From Sphaeroforma sirkka (Eukaryota; Opisthokonta; Ichthyosporea; Ichthyophonida), in contig LUCW03000012.1 of NCBI GenBank assembly GCA_001586965.3, positions 28,429-92,428 on the forward strand: a DNA stretch of 64,000 bases, written 5' to 3'. Shown here in pieces: positions 25,164-36,840 of this stretch (its first letter is position 1; the number at the start of each line of letters is the position of its first letter). The notes below the pieces were generated by a model. It worked only from the letters and a program-made list of their open reading frames with translations, was not told the DNA's origin and ran no database searches. Position numbers and translations under genes: made by a program.

Positions 25164-26037
25164 ATGATCCTAGGGAAGAAAGTATCGGCACAAGGCATTG
25201 ACATTGACCATGAAAAGCAGGCCAAGCTGATCGACTGGCCCACACCACAACGATACAAAGATATAGCCTCGGCGTTGGGTTTAGCAAATTACCTCCACGA
25301 ACATCTGCCTAATTTCGCGAACACGGTTGCACCCTTGCGCGAATTTTGCAAACTCAAACCAAAGGAGTTGATAGGTGATCGTTGGGAGGAGAGACATGCA
25401 CAGGCGTGGCAGGCAATGAAAGACGCAGTGGTGAATGCTGTGGCGTTACACTTTCCGGTCGACGGCATTCCTCTGAACTTGGAAACCGACGCTAGCGATT
25501 ACGGTTTAGGGGGGGAGCGCTATTCAATGGGTCAACGGTAAGAAACATTACTTAATGTTCTTTAGTAAGACTCTGAACCATGCGCAACAGAACTACGCCA
25601 CACCTATGAAGGAGTTACTGGCATTGGTATATGGACTGACACATTTCAGGGAATACTTGGATGGGCAACGGTTTGCGGTCTTCACGGACCACAAGGCCCT
25701 TGTATATATGAACACACAGCTCAAGCTTAATCCGATGCTTCAGAGATGGCATCATATCATCGCGCCATTCAACTTTACCATATCGCATATACCAGGAGAG
25801 TCAAATGTGCTCCCGGACATGTTAAGTAGAGTACACGAGGGGACAGCGGAGCAGGACGAACTCGAAATAATGTATACCGACGGCTGGCAGTTATTCCCTA
25901 GTTACTTTGAACAAGCGCAACAACACTTTGGACCGAATGACATAGATGTGTATTTGCGGACCCAACCAACGCTCAGCTTCCTCGGTTCTGGACGAAGGAT
26001 GATGGGGAAGGAGCGTTTGCCCACGACTGGTCGATAG
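25164..26037 (+). pseudogene. pol: Pol: RT thumb and RNase H, one frameshift (element 1)
   Basis: 25164-25541 holds the RT connection (MILGKKVSAQGI, WPTPQRYKDIASALGLANYL) and the RNase H start ETDASDYGLGG. A G-run near 25510 carries a one-base indel. 25555-26037 continues with FFSKTLN..QNYATPMKELLALVYGL, TDHKALVY and SHIPGESNVLPDMLSR, giving the four acidic RNase H residues D-E-D-D. The enzyme degrades the RNA template during reverse transcription. The end of this frame (after about 25960) leaves the conserved reading, which continues in the frame of the next ORF. Confidence 0.85.
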
Positions 26038-26282
26038 TCGATGGATGGATGAACCCGCCTTGGGGACAGATACACAGGATGTTACGCAAGATACGAGCCG
26101 ACGGCGCACGGGCCACAGTATGTCTACCATGGGTACCAAGAGCACCATGGTTCGACCTGTTCAAGCAGTTATTGCAGACAGAACCGGTGCTGGTACCACG
26201 GACACCACACACGTTCCTCAAGTACGCTAAGTACGCATGTGGGAAGACACCATGGGGTCATACCGTAGTAGCACGGGTGGGT
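25939..26282 (+). other. Conserved NPPW block between RNase H and integrase (Dam/DIRS methyltransferase-like)
   Basis: The segment starts with DIDVY and ends with GHTVVARVG. After one indel it reads LPRFWT, GAFAHDW, GWMNPPW (NPPW at 26052-26063), IHRMLRKIR, ATVCLPW, PWFDLFK and PVLVP. Family B shares these blocks in the same order. The layout (D-V-[FY]-A-like start, LPR[FY], W..NPP[WFY], then a CLPW strand) resembles the region after RNase H in DIRS elements that is described as an N6-adenine methyltransferase-like domain, in which (N/D)PP(Y/F/W) is the catalytic motif. Methylation activity is unproven; the block could be a structural tether. Confidence 0.55.
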
Positions 26283-26738
26283 CCTCCCAATGGATTCAAA
26301 CTGGACCCGCTGTTTTCACAGCGACTTGGTTTTGCAGAACCAAAGCATACAAAATATGTCATGTGCTTAGACACAGCGCGAGAAATCTCAGTGGCACTGG
26401 CAGATGCAGAGGGTCAACCGGCGTTTGCACAAGCGAGTCCGGCGGAGAAACAGCGTCGTACGCAACTCACGCAAGCGCAACACGAACAAGGACATCATGG
26501 GGCGGCGGACACAGTCCAACAACTTCGTCAGAACGGTCACGTTTGGCCAGGGGCGCTTGAGTTAGCCACAGAAGTTAAGCGGCAATGTGGCACATGTTTG
26601 GGACAGGACACACTTCGTAAAGGTTTCCACCCGATGATTAGCATCGATGCACGCTACCCGTGGGACCATATTCAAGTGGACTACATCCCGATGCCACTGG
26701 AGTCAGACGCAAGAACAATTATATTCTTCACGTCTTAG
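26049..26738 (+). CDS. pol: Pol: NPPW block and integrase N-terminal half (element 1)
   Basis: 229-codon open frame. Residues 1-78 are the NPPW block. Then comes a linker (KLDPLFSQRLGFAEP) and the integrase zinc-binding domain: HEQGH, then CGTC about 30 residues later, an HHCC finger. The frame then shows RKGFHPMI, YPWDHIQVDYIPMP with the first catalytic Asp of the DDE triad. It ends at a frameshift inside the catalytic core (about 26705); the core continues in the frame of 26660-26845. Start at 26049 is internal to pol and not a true start. Confidence 0.85.
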   Translation: MNPPWGQIHRMLRKIRADGARATVCLPWVPRAPWFDLFKQLLQTEPVLVPRTPHTFLKYAKYACGKTPWGHTVVARVGPPNGFKLDPLFSQRLGFAEPKHTKYVMCLDTAREISVALADAEGQPAFAQASPAEKQRRTQLTQAQHEQGHHGAADTVQQLRQNGHVWPGALELATEVKRQCGTCLGQDTLRKGFHPMISIDARYPWDHIQVDYIPMPLESDARTIIFFTS

Positions 26739-27047
26739 ACATCGCCACAGGCTATTCTATCCTTCGAGCCACACCGGACAAGACAAAGGAAACCACGACA
26801 CAGACACTCATAGAGATTTTTTTGGCGAACATGGTTTCCCCGTAAAATCAAACAGACATGGGGAAGGAGTTCACCAACAAGTTAGTGGAGCTTCTGGTCC
26901 AGGAAGTGGGGATGCTACATAAGGTGTCTCCACCATATCGACCCCAAGTGCTGGGCGCGGCAGAACGACGTCACAAGGAGATTACGTTCTATTCGACAAT
27001 GCTGTGAGGCAGTTCCCCTTCGATGGGACGAACGCCTTCCGTTTACG
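26660..27047 (+). pseudogene. pol: Pol: integrase catalytic core, second half, frameshifted (element 1)
   Basis: In the frame open at 26660-26845 the core reads NNYILHVLDIATGYSILRAT and KETTTQTLIEIF. One shift later it reads GEHGFP, and after another shift DMGKEFTNK with the second catalytic Asp (about 26852), then SPPYRPQVLGAAERRH with the Glu. Asp and Glu are separated by exactly 35 residues, the DD35E spacing. A further break near 26975 precedes the C-terminal ORF. All catalytic residues survive; only the frame is broken. Confidence 0.75.
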
Positions 27048-27734
27048 ATGCTATACCAGAACCTTCGGATATCCCGTCGCCATAAGAGTGCACCGTTTAG
27101 CGTGTACTTTGGCCGCCGCCATGTTCCGTTCGCCGATTTCACGGACGAGTTACCGGATTCTCAGCCGATGACGAATGACACCTGGGCACAACGATTAGAC
27201 CAGTTACAGGACACTATATTGCCGACCCTCCACCACATTACCAAGAAGTATACAGGCAAGCTTACGACGACATTTGACCGCCTGCATGCTCACGACTTGG
27301 TACATTTCGACGAAGGAGATGTGGTCATGGTACGATCAGAAGGCCGAACAACGAAGGCTATGCGGCCATTGTTTGGACCATATGTAGTCAAAGCTAGACA
27401 CGGCCAACGCTACGAGTTAGCGAACAAGGATGGTTCCGCCCCACCAGAATTCAAGACCAAACCGGTACGGGTGGAACTCCTCCGTTTAGTGCATAGACGC
27501 ACAGACCCACCAATTAACGAAGACTTATGGACCGAAGGAGGGGTGGAGTTTCGCCATATTATCACACATCATTTTACGAATGATGAGACGGGGAAATTAG
27601 AATACCTGGTGAGATGGCGAGAAGGCGAACCAACGTGGGAAACAGCAGAAGCTTTTGATGATGCCAACGATATCATGACCTACCACAAAGCTTCGCAGAC
27701 ACGGACACGTAAGCGCCAACGTGCACAAGTCTAA
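27048..27734 (+). CDS. pol: Pol: integrase C-terminus with GPY module and chromodomain (element 1)
   Basis: 228 codons to the natural end of pol. Residues 1-30 are the end of the core (LRISRRHK, FGRRHVPFADF). About 80-150 is the GPY/F module (FDRLHAHDLVHF, GDVVMVRSEGR, FGPYVVKAR with GPY at 110-112). About 168-214 is a chromodomain: FRHIITHHF, LEYLVRWREGEPTWE, AFDDANDI..YHK. A basic tail RTRKRQR follows. In chromoviruses this domain reads histone marks and steers integration to heterochromatin, which fits an insertion in satellite DNA. This is the longest undamaged pol piece of family A. Confidence 0.9.
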   Translation: MLYQNLRISRRHKSAPFSVYFGRRHVPFADFTDELPDSQPMTNDTWAQRLDQLQDTILPTLHHITKKYTGKLTTTFDRLHAHDLVHFDEGDVVMVRSEGRTTKAMRPLFGPYVVKARHGQRYELANKDGSAPPEFKTKPVRVELLRLVHRRTDPPINEDLWTEGGVEFRHIITHHFTNDETGKLEYLVRWREGEPTWETAEAFDDANDIMTYHKASQTRTRKRQRAQV

Positions 27735-27764
27735 TACTTTATCTTCAATATAACTTTGTTCTCG

Positions 27765-28225
27765 GATATCGAGCTCAAGCTCTGGAGCATAAACCAGCAA
27801 CTCTAGCTCCCGAGTATAAACCAGCCACTCGAGCTCTTGAGTATAAAAAAAGCAGCGACTCTAGCTCCCGAGTATAAACCAGCAACTCTAGCTCCCCGAG
27901 TATAAACCAGCCTCTCGAGCTCTTGAGTATAAAAAAAGCAGCGACTCTAGCTCCCGAGTATAAACCAGCAGCTCTGGCTCCCGAGTATAAACCAGCCTCT
28001 CGAGCTCTTGAGCTCAGCGAGTATAAAAAGCAGCGACTCTAGCTCCCGAGTATAAACCAGCCTCTCGAGCTCTTGAGTATAAAAAGTAGCGACTCTAGCT
28101 CCCGAGTATAAACCAGCCACTCGAGCTCGCGAGAATAAACAGTTAGCACTCGAGCTCGCGAGGAAAATCGTCAGCGGCTCAAGCTCAGCGAGGTTAAATG
28201 AGCCACTCTTGCTTCGGAGTATAAC
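27765..28225 (+). repeat. Tandem repeats in the element 1 3' UTR, GAGTATAAA type
   Basis: Degenerate units of about 28 bp built on CTCTAGCTCCCGAGTATAAA plus CCAGC, alternating with a CTCGAGCTCTTGAGTATAAA form followed by A-rich AGCAGCG. Together they form a larger period of about 85 bp (GAGCTCTTGAG starts at 27831, 27917, 28002 and 28067). Many units carry CTCGAG or GAGCTC palindromes and a TATAAA. The family B 3' UTR has one related copy (58313-58345). Confidence 0.85.
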
Positions 28226-28424
28226 ACAGCGAAATCAATCAAACAACTCCTTGGGCATTGTTTTGAAACAGCGGGTTAATGGTTTGCACGGTTTCTGCCA
28301 CTGGCAGTTTTTCTCCGACACAAATACAGTCCTATATTGTACTTGCCAAACTCCTATATGCTGACACAGATGAACAGTAGCTTCAAGAATTCAAACACGA
28401 CGGGTCGCTCGAGACGTACACATC

Positions 28425-28595
28425 GGGTCCTCTAGCTCTCTGAGGTAAAATGCCAGCACAATGCTCTAGCTCTCTGAGGATAAATGCCAGCACAATGCTC
28501 TAGCTCTCGAGGATAAATGCCAGCACAATGCTCTAGCTCTCGAGGATAAATGCCAGCACAATGCTCTAGCTCTCGAGGATAATGCCAGCACATAA
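28425..28595 (+). repeat. 33-bp tandem repeat in the element 1 3' UTR
   Basis: Five starts of TGCCAGCACA at 28451, 28485, 28518, 28551 and 28583, period 32-34 bp. Each is followed by ATGCTCTAGCTCTCGAGGAT. It shares CTAGCTC..GAG with the upstream repeat, so the two fields probably descend from one motif. Confidence 0.9.
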
Positions 28596-28650
28596 GGTAC
28601 TATGCTATTCTTATCATCTCTGAAACTGGCACACTGCTTTGTTCAGTGCT

Positions 28651-28666
28651 TCAGTTTGGGGGGGGT
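28651..28666 (+). promoter_or_regulatory. Polypurine tract of element 1
   Basis: A run of eight G (28658-28665) directly before the 3' LTR start TGTGGTC at 28667, with one T between. This is the expected place for the plus-strand primer of reverse transcription. Confidence 0.75.
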
Positions 28667-28911
28667 TGTGGTCAGAATACAAGTACTTATATTTATTTGA
28701 TTATTTTAGGTTTATTACAAGTTTTACAGTTTATCAGAATAATCTGATAAACTGGGTTTTAGGGTTTTGCTGGTTTTACAGCACATGACTAATGACTCAT
28801 TTAAGAGTCAGTCATTTTAGGATTACTGTTTATAATTACTAATAAATGAACAACGTCCCCTCCTGAGGAGGAGAACGTTGAGATACAGTTATCTCGCGTA
28901 TACTTACTACA
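28667..28911 (+). repeat. 3' LTR of element 1
   Basis: 245 bp, TGTGGTCAG to TTACTACA; pairs with 20171-20415 and carries the same three inverted repeats (first one at 28727-28754). AATAAA at 28841-28846 is a candidate poly(A) signal. Satellite resumes at the next base with AGAGTTATGG. Confidence 0.93.
28841..28846 (+). promoter_or_regulatory. Candidate poly(A) signal in the family A LTR
   Basis: AATAAA, about 65 bp before the LTR end, just upstream of the third stem-loop. The equivalent in the 5' LTR is 20346-20351. Called by motif and position only. Confidence 0.35.
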
Positions 28912-31900
28912 AGAGTTATGGTAGGGTCATAGTATTAGTGTTATGGTACGGTCATAGTATTAGAGTTATGGTACGGTCATAGTATTAGAGTTATGGTGGT
29001 AGGTCATAGTATTAGAGTTATGGTAGGGTCATAGTATTTGAGTTATGGTACGGTCATAGTATTAGTTATGGTACGGTCATAGTATTAGAGTTATGGTAGG
29101 GTCATAGTATTAGAGTTATGGTACGGTCATAGTATTAGAGTTATGGTACTGTCATAGTATTAGAGTTATGGTACGGTCATAGTATTAGAGTTATGGTAGG
29201 GTCATCGTATTAGAGTTATGGTAGGGTCATAGTATTAGAGTTATATGGTACGGTCATAGTATTAGAGTTATGGTAGGGTCATAGTATTAGAGTTATGGTA
29301 CGGTCATAGTATTAGAGTTATGGTAGGGTCATAGTATTAGAGTTATGGTAGGGTCATAGTATTAGAGTTATGGTACGGTCATAGTATTAGAGTTATGGTA
29401 GGGTCATAGTATTAGAGTTATGGTAGGGTCATAGTATTATTAGAGTTATGGTACGGTCATAGTATTAGAGTTATGGTAGGGTCATAGTATTAGAGTTATG
29501 GTAGGGTCATAGTATTAGTTATAGTAGGAGTCATAGTATTAGAGTTATGGTAGGGTCATAGTATTAGAGTTATGGTAGGGTCATAGTATTAGAGTTATGG
29601 TAGGGTCATAGTATTAGAGTTATGGTAGGGTCATAGTATTAGAGTTATGGTAGGGTCATAGTATTAGAGTTATGGTAGGGTCATAGTATTAGAGTTATGG
29701 TAGGGTCATAGTATTAGAGTTATGGTAGGTCATCATAGTATTAGAGTTATGGTAGGTCATAGTATTAGAGTTATGGTAGGGTCATAGTATTAGAGTTATG
29801 GTAGGGTCATAGTATTAGAGTTATGGTAGGGTCATAGTATTAGAGTTATGGTAGGGTCATAGTATTAGAGTTATGGTAGAGGTCATAGTATTAGAGTTAT
29901 GGTACGGTCATAGTATTAGAGTTATGGTAGGGTCATAGTATTAGAGTTATGGTAGGGTCATCATAGTATTAGAGTTATGGTAGGGTCATAGTATTAGAGT
30001 TATGGTAGGGTCATAGTATTAGAGTTAGAGTTATAGTCATAGTATTAGAGTTAGTAGGTCATAGTATTAGAGTTATGGTAGGGTCATAGTATTAGAGTTA
30101 TGGTAGGGTCATAGTATTAGAGTTTATGGTAGGGTCATAGTATTAGAGTTATGGTAGGGTCATAGTATTAGAGTTATGGTAGGGTCATAGTATTAGAGTT
30201 TATGGTAGGGTCATAGTATTAGAGTTATGGTAGGGTCATAGTATTAGAGTTATGGTAGGGTCATAGTATTAGAGTTATGGTACGGTCATAGTATTAGAGT
30301 TATGGTACGGTCATAGTATTAGAGTTATATGGTAGGGTCATAGTATTAGAGTTATGGTAGGGTCATAGTATTTAGAGTTATGGTAGGGTCATAGTATTAG
30401 AGTTATGGTAGGGTCATAGTATTAGAGTTATGGTGGTCAGGGTCATAGTATTAGAGTTATGGTAGAGGTCATAGTATTAGAGTTATGGTAGGGTCATAGT
30501 ATTAGAGTTATAGTAGGGTCATCGTATTAGAGTTATGGTAGGGTCATAGTATTAGAGTTATGGTAGGGTCATAGTATTAGAGTTATGGTAGGGTCATAGT
30601 ATTAGAGTTATAGTAGAGGTCATAGTATTAGAGTTATGGTAGGGTCATAGTATTAGAGTTATGGTAGGGTCATAGTATTAGAGTTATGGTAGAGGTCATA
30701 GTATTAGAGTTATGGTACGGTCATAGTATTAGAGTTATTATAGTAGAGTCATAGTATTAGAGTTATGGTAGGGTCATAGTATTAGAGTTATGGTACGGTC
30801 ATAGTATTAGAGTTATGGTAGGGTCATAGTATTAGAGTTATGGTACGGTCATAGTATTAGAGTTATGGTAGGGTCATAGTATTAGAGTTATGGTAGGGTC
30901 ATAGTATTAGAGTTATGGTAGGGTCATAGTATTAGAGTTATGGTAGGGTCATAGTATTAGAGTTATGGTAAGGTCATAGTATTAGAGTTATGGTAGGGTC
31001 ATAGTATTAGAGTTATGGTAGAGTCATAGTATTAGAGTTATGGTAGGGTCATAGTATTAGAGTTATGGTAGGGTCATAGTATTAGAGTTATGGTAGGGTC
31101 ATAGTATTAGAGTTATGGTAGGGTCATAGTATTAGAGTTATGGTAGGGTCATAGTATTAGAGTTATGGTAGGGTCATAGTATTAGAGTTATGGTAGGGTC
31201 ATAGTATTAGAGTTATGGTAGGGTCATAGTATTAGAGTTATGGTAGGGTCATAGTATTAGAGTTATGGTAGGGTCATAGTATTAGAGTTATGGTAGGGTC
31301 ATAGTATTAGAGTTATGGTAGGGTCATAGTATTAGAGTTATGGTAGGGTCATAGTATTAGAGTTATGGTAGGGTCATAGTATTAGAGTTATGGTAGGGGT
31401 CATAGTATTAGAGTTATGGTAGGGTCATAGTATTAGAGTTATGGTAGGGTCATAGTATTAGAGTTATGGTAGGGTCATAGTATTAGAGTTATGGTAGAGG
31501 TCATAGTATTAGAGTTATGGTAGGGTCATAGTATTAGAGTTATGGTAGGGTCATAGTATTAGAGTTATGGTAGGGTCATAGTATTAGAGTTATGGTAGGG
31601 TCATAGTATTAGAAGTTATGGTAGGGTCATAGTATTAGAGTTATGGTAGGGTCATAGTATTAGAGTTATGGTAGGGTCATAGTATTATTAGAGTTATGGT
31701 AGGAGTCATAGTATTAGAGTTATGGTAGGGTCATAGTATTAGAGTTATGGTAGAGGTCATAGTATTAGAGTTATGGTAGTAGGTCATAGTATTAGAGTTA
31801 TGGTAGGGTCATAGTATTAGAGTTATGGTAGGGTCATAGTATTAGAGTTATGGTAGGGTCATAGTATTAGAGTTATGGTAGGGTCATAGTATTAGAGTTA

Positions 31901-34900
31901 TGGTAGGGTCATAGTATTAGAGTTATGGTAGGGTCATAGTATTAGAGTTATGGTACAGGTCATAGTATTAGAGTTATGGTAGGGTCATAGTATTAGAGTT
32001 ATGGTAGGGTCATAGTATTAGAGAGTTATGGTAGGGTCATAGTATTAGAGTTATGGTAGGGTCATAGTATTAGAGTTATGGTAGGGTCATAGTATTAGTA
32101 GAGTTATGGTAGGGTCATAGTATTAGAGTTATGGTAGGGTCATAGTATTAGAGTTATGGTAGGGTCATAGTATTAGAGTTATGGTAGGGTCATAGTATTA
32201 GAGTTATGGTAGGGTCATAGTATTAGAGTTATGGTAGGGTCATAGTATTAGAGTTATGGTAGGAGTCATAGTATTAGAGTTATGGTAGGGTCATAGTATT
32301 AGAGTTATGGTAGGGTCATAGTATTAGAGTTATGGTAGAGGTCATAGTATTAGAGAGTTATGGTAGGGTCATAGTATTAGAGTTATGGTAGGGTCATAGT
32401 ATTAGAGTTATGGTAGGGTCATAGTATTAGAGTTATGGTAGGGTCATAGTATTAGAGTTATGGTAGGGTCATAGTATTAGAGTTATGGTAGGGTCATAGT
32501 ATTAGAGTTATGGTAGAGGTCATAGTATTAGAGTTATGGTAGGGTCATAGTATTAGAGTTATGGTAGGGTCATAGTATTAGAGTTATGGTAGGGTCATAG
32601 TTTAGAGTTATGGTAGGGTCATAGTATTAGAGTTATGGTAGGGTCATAGTATTAGAGTTATGGTAGACAGGTCATAGTATTAGAGTTATGGTAGGGTCAT
32701 AGTATTAGAGTTATGGTAGGGTCATAGTATTAGAGTTATGGTAGGGTCATAGTATTAGAGTTATGGTAGGGTCATAGTATTAGAGTTATGGTAGGGTCAT
32801 AGTATTAGAGTTATGGTAGGGTCATAGTATTAGAGTTATGGTAGTAGGTCATAGTATTAGAGTTATGGTAGGGTCATAGTATTAGAGTTATAGTAGGGTC
32901 ATCGTATTAGAGTTATGGTAGGGTCATAGTATTAGAGTTATGGTACGGTCATAGTATTAGAGTTATGGTAGGGTCATAGTATTAGAGTTATGGTAGAGGT
33001 CATAGTATTAGAGTTATGGTAGGGTCATAGTAGTATTAGAGTTATGGTAGTAGGTCATAGTATTAGAGTTATGGTAGGGTCATAGTATTAGAGTTATGGT
33101 AGGGTCATAGTATTAGAGTTATGGTAGGGTCATAGTATTAGAGTTATGGTAGGGTCATAGTATTAGAGTTATGGTAGGGTCATAGTATTAGAGTTATGGT
33201 AGGGTCATAGTATTAGAGTTATGGTAGGGTCATAGTATTAGAGTTATGGTAGGGTCATAGTATTAGAGTTATGGTAGGGTCATAGTATTAGAGTTATGGT
33301 AGGGTCATAGTATTAGAGTTATGGTAGGGTCATAGTATTAGAGTTATGGTAGGGGTCATAGTATTAGAGTTATGGTAGGGTCATAGTATTAGAGTTATGG
33401 TAGGGTCATAGTATTAGAGTTATGGTAGGGTCATAGTATTAGAGTTATGGTAGGGTCATAGTATTAGAGTTATGGTAGGGTCATAGTATTAGAGTTATGG
33501 TAGGGTCATAGTATTAGAGTTATGGTAGGGTCATAGTATTAGAGTTATGGTAGGGTCATAGTATTAGAGTTATGGTAGGGTCATAGTATTAGAGTTATGG
33601 TAGGGTCCATAGTATTAGAGTTATGGTAGGGTCATAGTATTAGAGTTATGGTACAGGTCATAGTATTAGAGTTATGGTAGGGTCATAGTATTAGAGTTAT
33701 GGTAGGGTCATAGTATTAGAGTTATATGGTAGGGTCATAGTATTAGAGAGTTATGGTACGGTCATAGTATTAGAGTTATGGTAGGGTCATAGTATTAGAG
33801 TTATGGTAGGGTCATAGTATTAGAGTTATGGTAGGGTCATAGTATTAGAGTTATGGTAGGGTCATAGTATTAGAGTTATGGTTATGGTCATAGTATTAGA
33901 GTTATGGTAGGGTCATAGTAGTAGAGTTATGGTAGGGTCATAGTATTAGAGTTATGGTAGGGTCATAGTATTAGAGTTATGGTAGGGTCATAGTATTAGA
34001 GTTATGGTAGGGTCATAGTATTAGAGTTATGGTAGGGTCATAGTATTAGAGTTATGGTAGGGTCATAGTATTAGAGTTATGGTAGGGTCATAGTATTAGA
34101 GTTATGGTAGGGTCATAGTATTAGAGTTATGGTGGTAGAGGTCATAGTATTAGAGAGTTATGGTAGGGTCATAGTATTAGAGTTATGGTAGGGTCATAGT
34201 ATTAGAGTTATGGTAGAGGTCATAGTATTAGAGTTATGGTAGGGTCATAGTATTAGAGTTATGGTAGGGTCATAGTATTAGAGTTATGGTAGGGTCATAG
34301 TATTAGAGTTATGGTAGGGTCATAGTATTAGAGTTATGGTAGGGTCATAGTATTAGAGTTATGGTAGGGTCATAGTATTAGAGTTATGGTAGGGTCATAG
34401 TATTAGAGTTATGGTGAGGTCATAGTATTAGAGTTATGGTAGGGTCATAGTATTAGAGTTATGGTAGGGTCATAGTATTTATGGTTATGGAGTTTGGTCA
34501 TAGTATTAGAGAGTTATGGTAGGGTCATAGTATTAGAGTTATGGTAGGGTCATAGTATTAGAGTTATGGTAGGTCAGTCATAGTATTAGAGTTATGGTAG
34601 AGGTCATAGTATTAGAGTTATGGTAGGGTCATAGTATTAGAGTTATGGTAGGGTCATAGTATTAGAGTTATGGTAGGGTCATAGTATTAGAGTTATGGTA
34701 GGGTCATAGTATTAGAGTTATGGTAGGGTCATAGTATTAGAGTTATGGTAGGGTCATAGTATTAGAGTTATGGTAGGGTCATAGTATTAGAGTTATGGTA
34801 GGGTCATAGTATTAGAGTTATGGTAGGGTCATAGTATTAGAGTTATGGTAGTAGGTCATAGTATTAGAGTTATGGTAGGGTCATAGTATTAGAGTTATGG

Positions 34901-36661
34901 TAGGGTCATAGTATTAGAGTTATGGTAGGGTCATAGTATTAGAGTTATGGTATTAGTCATAGTAGTATTAGTAGTTATAGGTAGTTATAAGGTCATAGTA
35001 TTATTAGAGTTATGAGTAGGGTCATAGTATTAGAGTTATGGTAGGGTCATAGTATTAGAGTTATGGTAGGGTCATAGTATTAGAGTTATGGTAGGGTCAT
35101 AGTATTAGAGTTATGGTAGGGTCATAGTATTAGAGTTATGGTAGGGTCATAGTATTAGAGTTATGGTAGGTCATAGTATTAGAGTTATGGTAGGGTCATA
35201 GTATTAGAGTTATGGTAGGGTCATAGTATTAGAGTTATGGTAGGGTCATAGTTATAGGTACGGTAGAGTTATAGTATGGGTCATAGTATTAGAGTTATGG
35301 TAGGGTCATAGTATTAGAGTTATGGTAGGGTCATAGTATTAGAGTTATGGTAGGGTCATAGTATTAGAGTTATGGTAGAGGTCATAGTATTAGAGTTATG
35401 GTAGGGTCATAGTATTATTATGGAGAGTTATGGTAGGGTCATAGTAGAGTTATGGTAGGGTCATAGTATTAGAGTTATGGTAGGGTCATAGTATTAGAGT
35501 TATGGTAGGGTCATAGTATTAGAGTTATGGTAGGGTCATAGTATTAGAGTTATGGTAGGGTCATAGTATTAGAGTTATGGTAGGGTCATAGTATTAGAGT
35601 TATGGTAGGGTCATAGTATTATTAGAGTTATGGTAGGGTCATAGTATTAGTTATGGTAGGGTCATAGTATTAGAGTTATGGTAGGGTCATAGTATTAGAG
35701 TTATGGTAGGGTCATAGTATTATTAGAGTTATGGTAGGGTCATAGTATTAGAGTTATGGTAGGGTCATAGTATTATAGAGTTATGGTAGGGTCATAGTAT
35801 TAGAGTTATGGTAGGGTCATAGTATTAGAGTTATGGTAGGGTCATAGTATTAGAGTTATGGTAGGGTCATAGTATTAGAGTTATGGTAGGGTCATAGTAT
35901 TAGAGTTATGGTAGGGTCATAGTATTAGAGTTATGGTAGGGTCATAGTATTAGAGTTATGGTAGGGTCATAGTAGTAGAGTTATGGTAGGGTCATAGTAT
36001 TAGAGTTATGGTAGGGTCATAGTATTAGAGTTATGGTAGGGTCATAGTATTAGAGTTATGGTACGGTCATAGTATTAGAGTTATGGTAGGGTCATAGTAT
36101 TAGAGTTATGGTAGGGTCATAGTATTAGAGTTATGGTAGGGTCATAGTATTAGAGTTATGGTAGGGTCATAGTATTAGAGTTATGGTAGGGTCATAGTAT
36201 TAGAGTTATGGTAGGGTCATAGTATTAGAGTTATGGTAGGGTCATAGTATTAGAGTTATGGTAGGGTCATAGTATTAGAGTTATGGTAGGGTCATAGTAT
36301 AGTAGTTATGGTAGAGTTATAGTAGGAGTCATAGTATTAGAGTTATGGTAGGGTCATAGTATAGAGTATTAGAGTTATGGTAGGGTCATAGTATTAGAGT
36401 TATGGTAGGGTCATAGTATTAGAGTTATGGTAGGGTCATAGTATTAGAGTTATGGTAGGGTCATAGTATTAGAGTTATGGTAGGGTCATAGTATTAGAGT
36501 TATGGTAGGGTCATAGTATTAGAGTTATGGTAGGGTCATATAGTATTAGAGTTATGGTACGGTCATAGTATTAGAGTTATGGTACGGTCATAGTATTAGA
36601 GTTATGGTAGGGTCATAGTATTAGAGTTATGGTAGGGTCATAGTATTAGAGTTATGGCACT
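28912..36661 (+). repeat. 25-bp satellite array, block B
   Basis: Same unit and orientation as block A, about 310 copies. The TACGGTCAT variant is frequent in the first 600 bp. Scrambled islands lie at 30025-30060, 34945-35010, 35250-35280 and 36300-36370. The last unit ends ...GTTATGGCACT against element 2. Confidence 0.97.
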
Positions 36662-36840
36662 TGTAGTAAACACATCAAATACGATACTAAAACCTACTGA
36701 GTCTCCCTGAGGCTCAGTGCGGTGTATTTATTCTTATATTTGATTGTCTACGTGGTCTACAAATAATTCACCTCGTGTGAATTAATTGTAAATTAATTCT
36801 AACTTCACACTGATAGTGGTTTAAGGGGACTTTTACCACA
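36662..36840 (-). repeat. 3' LTR of element 2
   Basis: About 179 bp; in element orientation begins TGTGGTAAAAG and ends GTTTACTACA. It pairs with 45374-45553 and 58612-58791. On the plus strand it contains a perfect 9-bp stem GAATTAATT/AATTAATTC with loop GTA (36779-36799), and ACTGAG/CTCAGT (36696-36718) enclosing CTC/GAG. The minus-strand AATAAA is at 36727-36732. Confidence 0.92.
36727..36732 (-). promoter_or_regulatory. Candidate poly(A) signal in the family B 3' LTR (element 2)
   Basis: TTTATT on the plus strand, AATAAA in element orientation, about 65 bp before the LTR end. Called from motif and position only. Confidence 0.35.

Larger units (their letters stand above)
27735..28666 (+). 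other. 3' UTR of element 1
   Basis: Non-coding stretch between the pol stop and the 3' LTR. It holds two tandem repeat fields (27765-28225 and 28425-28595). The 200 bp between them (about 28226-28424) shows nothing recognisable. It ends in the polypurine tract. Confidence 0.8.
20171..28911 (+). mobile_element. Element 1: Ty3/gypsy chromovirus-like LTR retrotransposon, family A
   Basis: Complete 8.7-kb element with two near-identical 245-bp LTRs (TG...CA ends), a leader, gag, pol (PR-RT-RNase H-NPPW block-IN-chromodomain), a repeat-rich 3' UTR and a G-rich polypurine tract. The domain order RT-RH-IN and the C-terminal chromodomain place it with Ty3/gypsy chromoviruses. Reading frames are broken at several points, so it is non-autonomous as written. 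Flanks are AGAGG on the left and AGAGT on the right: a 4/5 match, and these lie at different phases of the satellite unit, so no clean target-site duplication is evident. Both flanks are the same satellite in the same orientation. Confidence 0.95.

Noticed and set aside
20160-28920. Target-site duplication for element 1
   Set aside because: AGAGG and AGAGT match at 4 of 5 bases but come from different phases of the satellite unit, so a true duplication is not shown.
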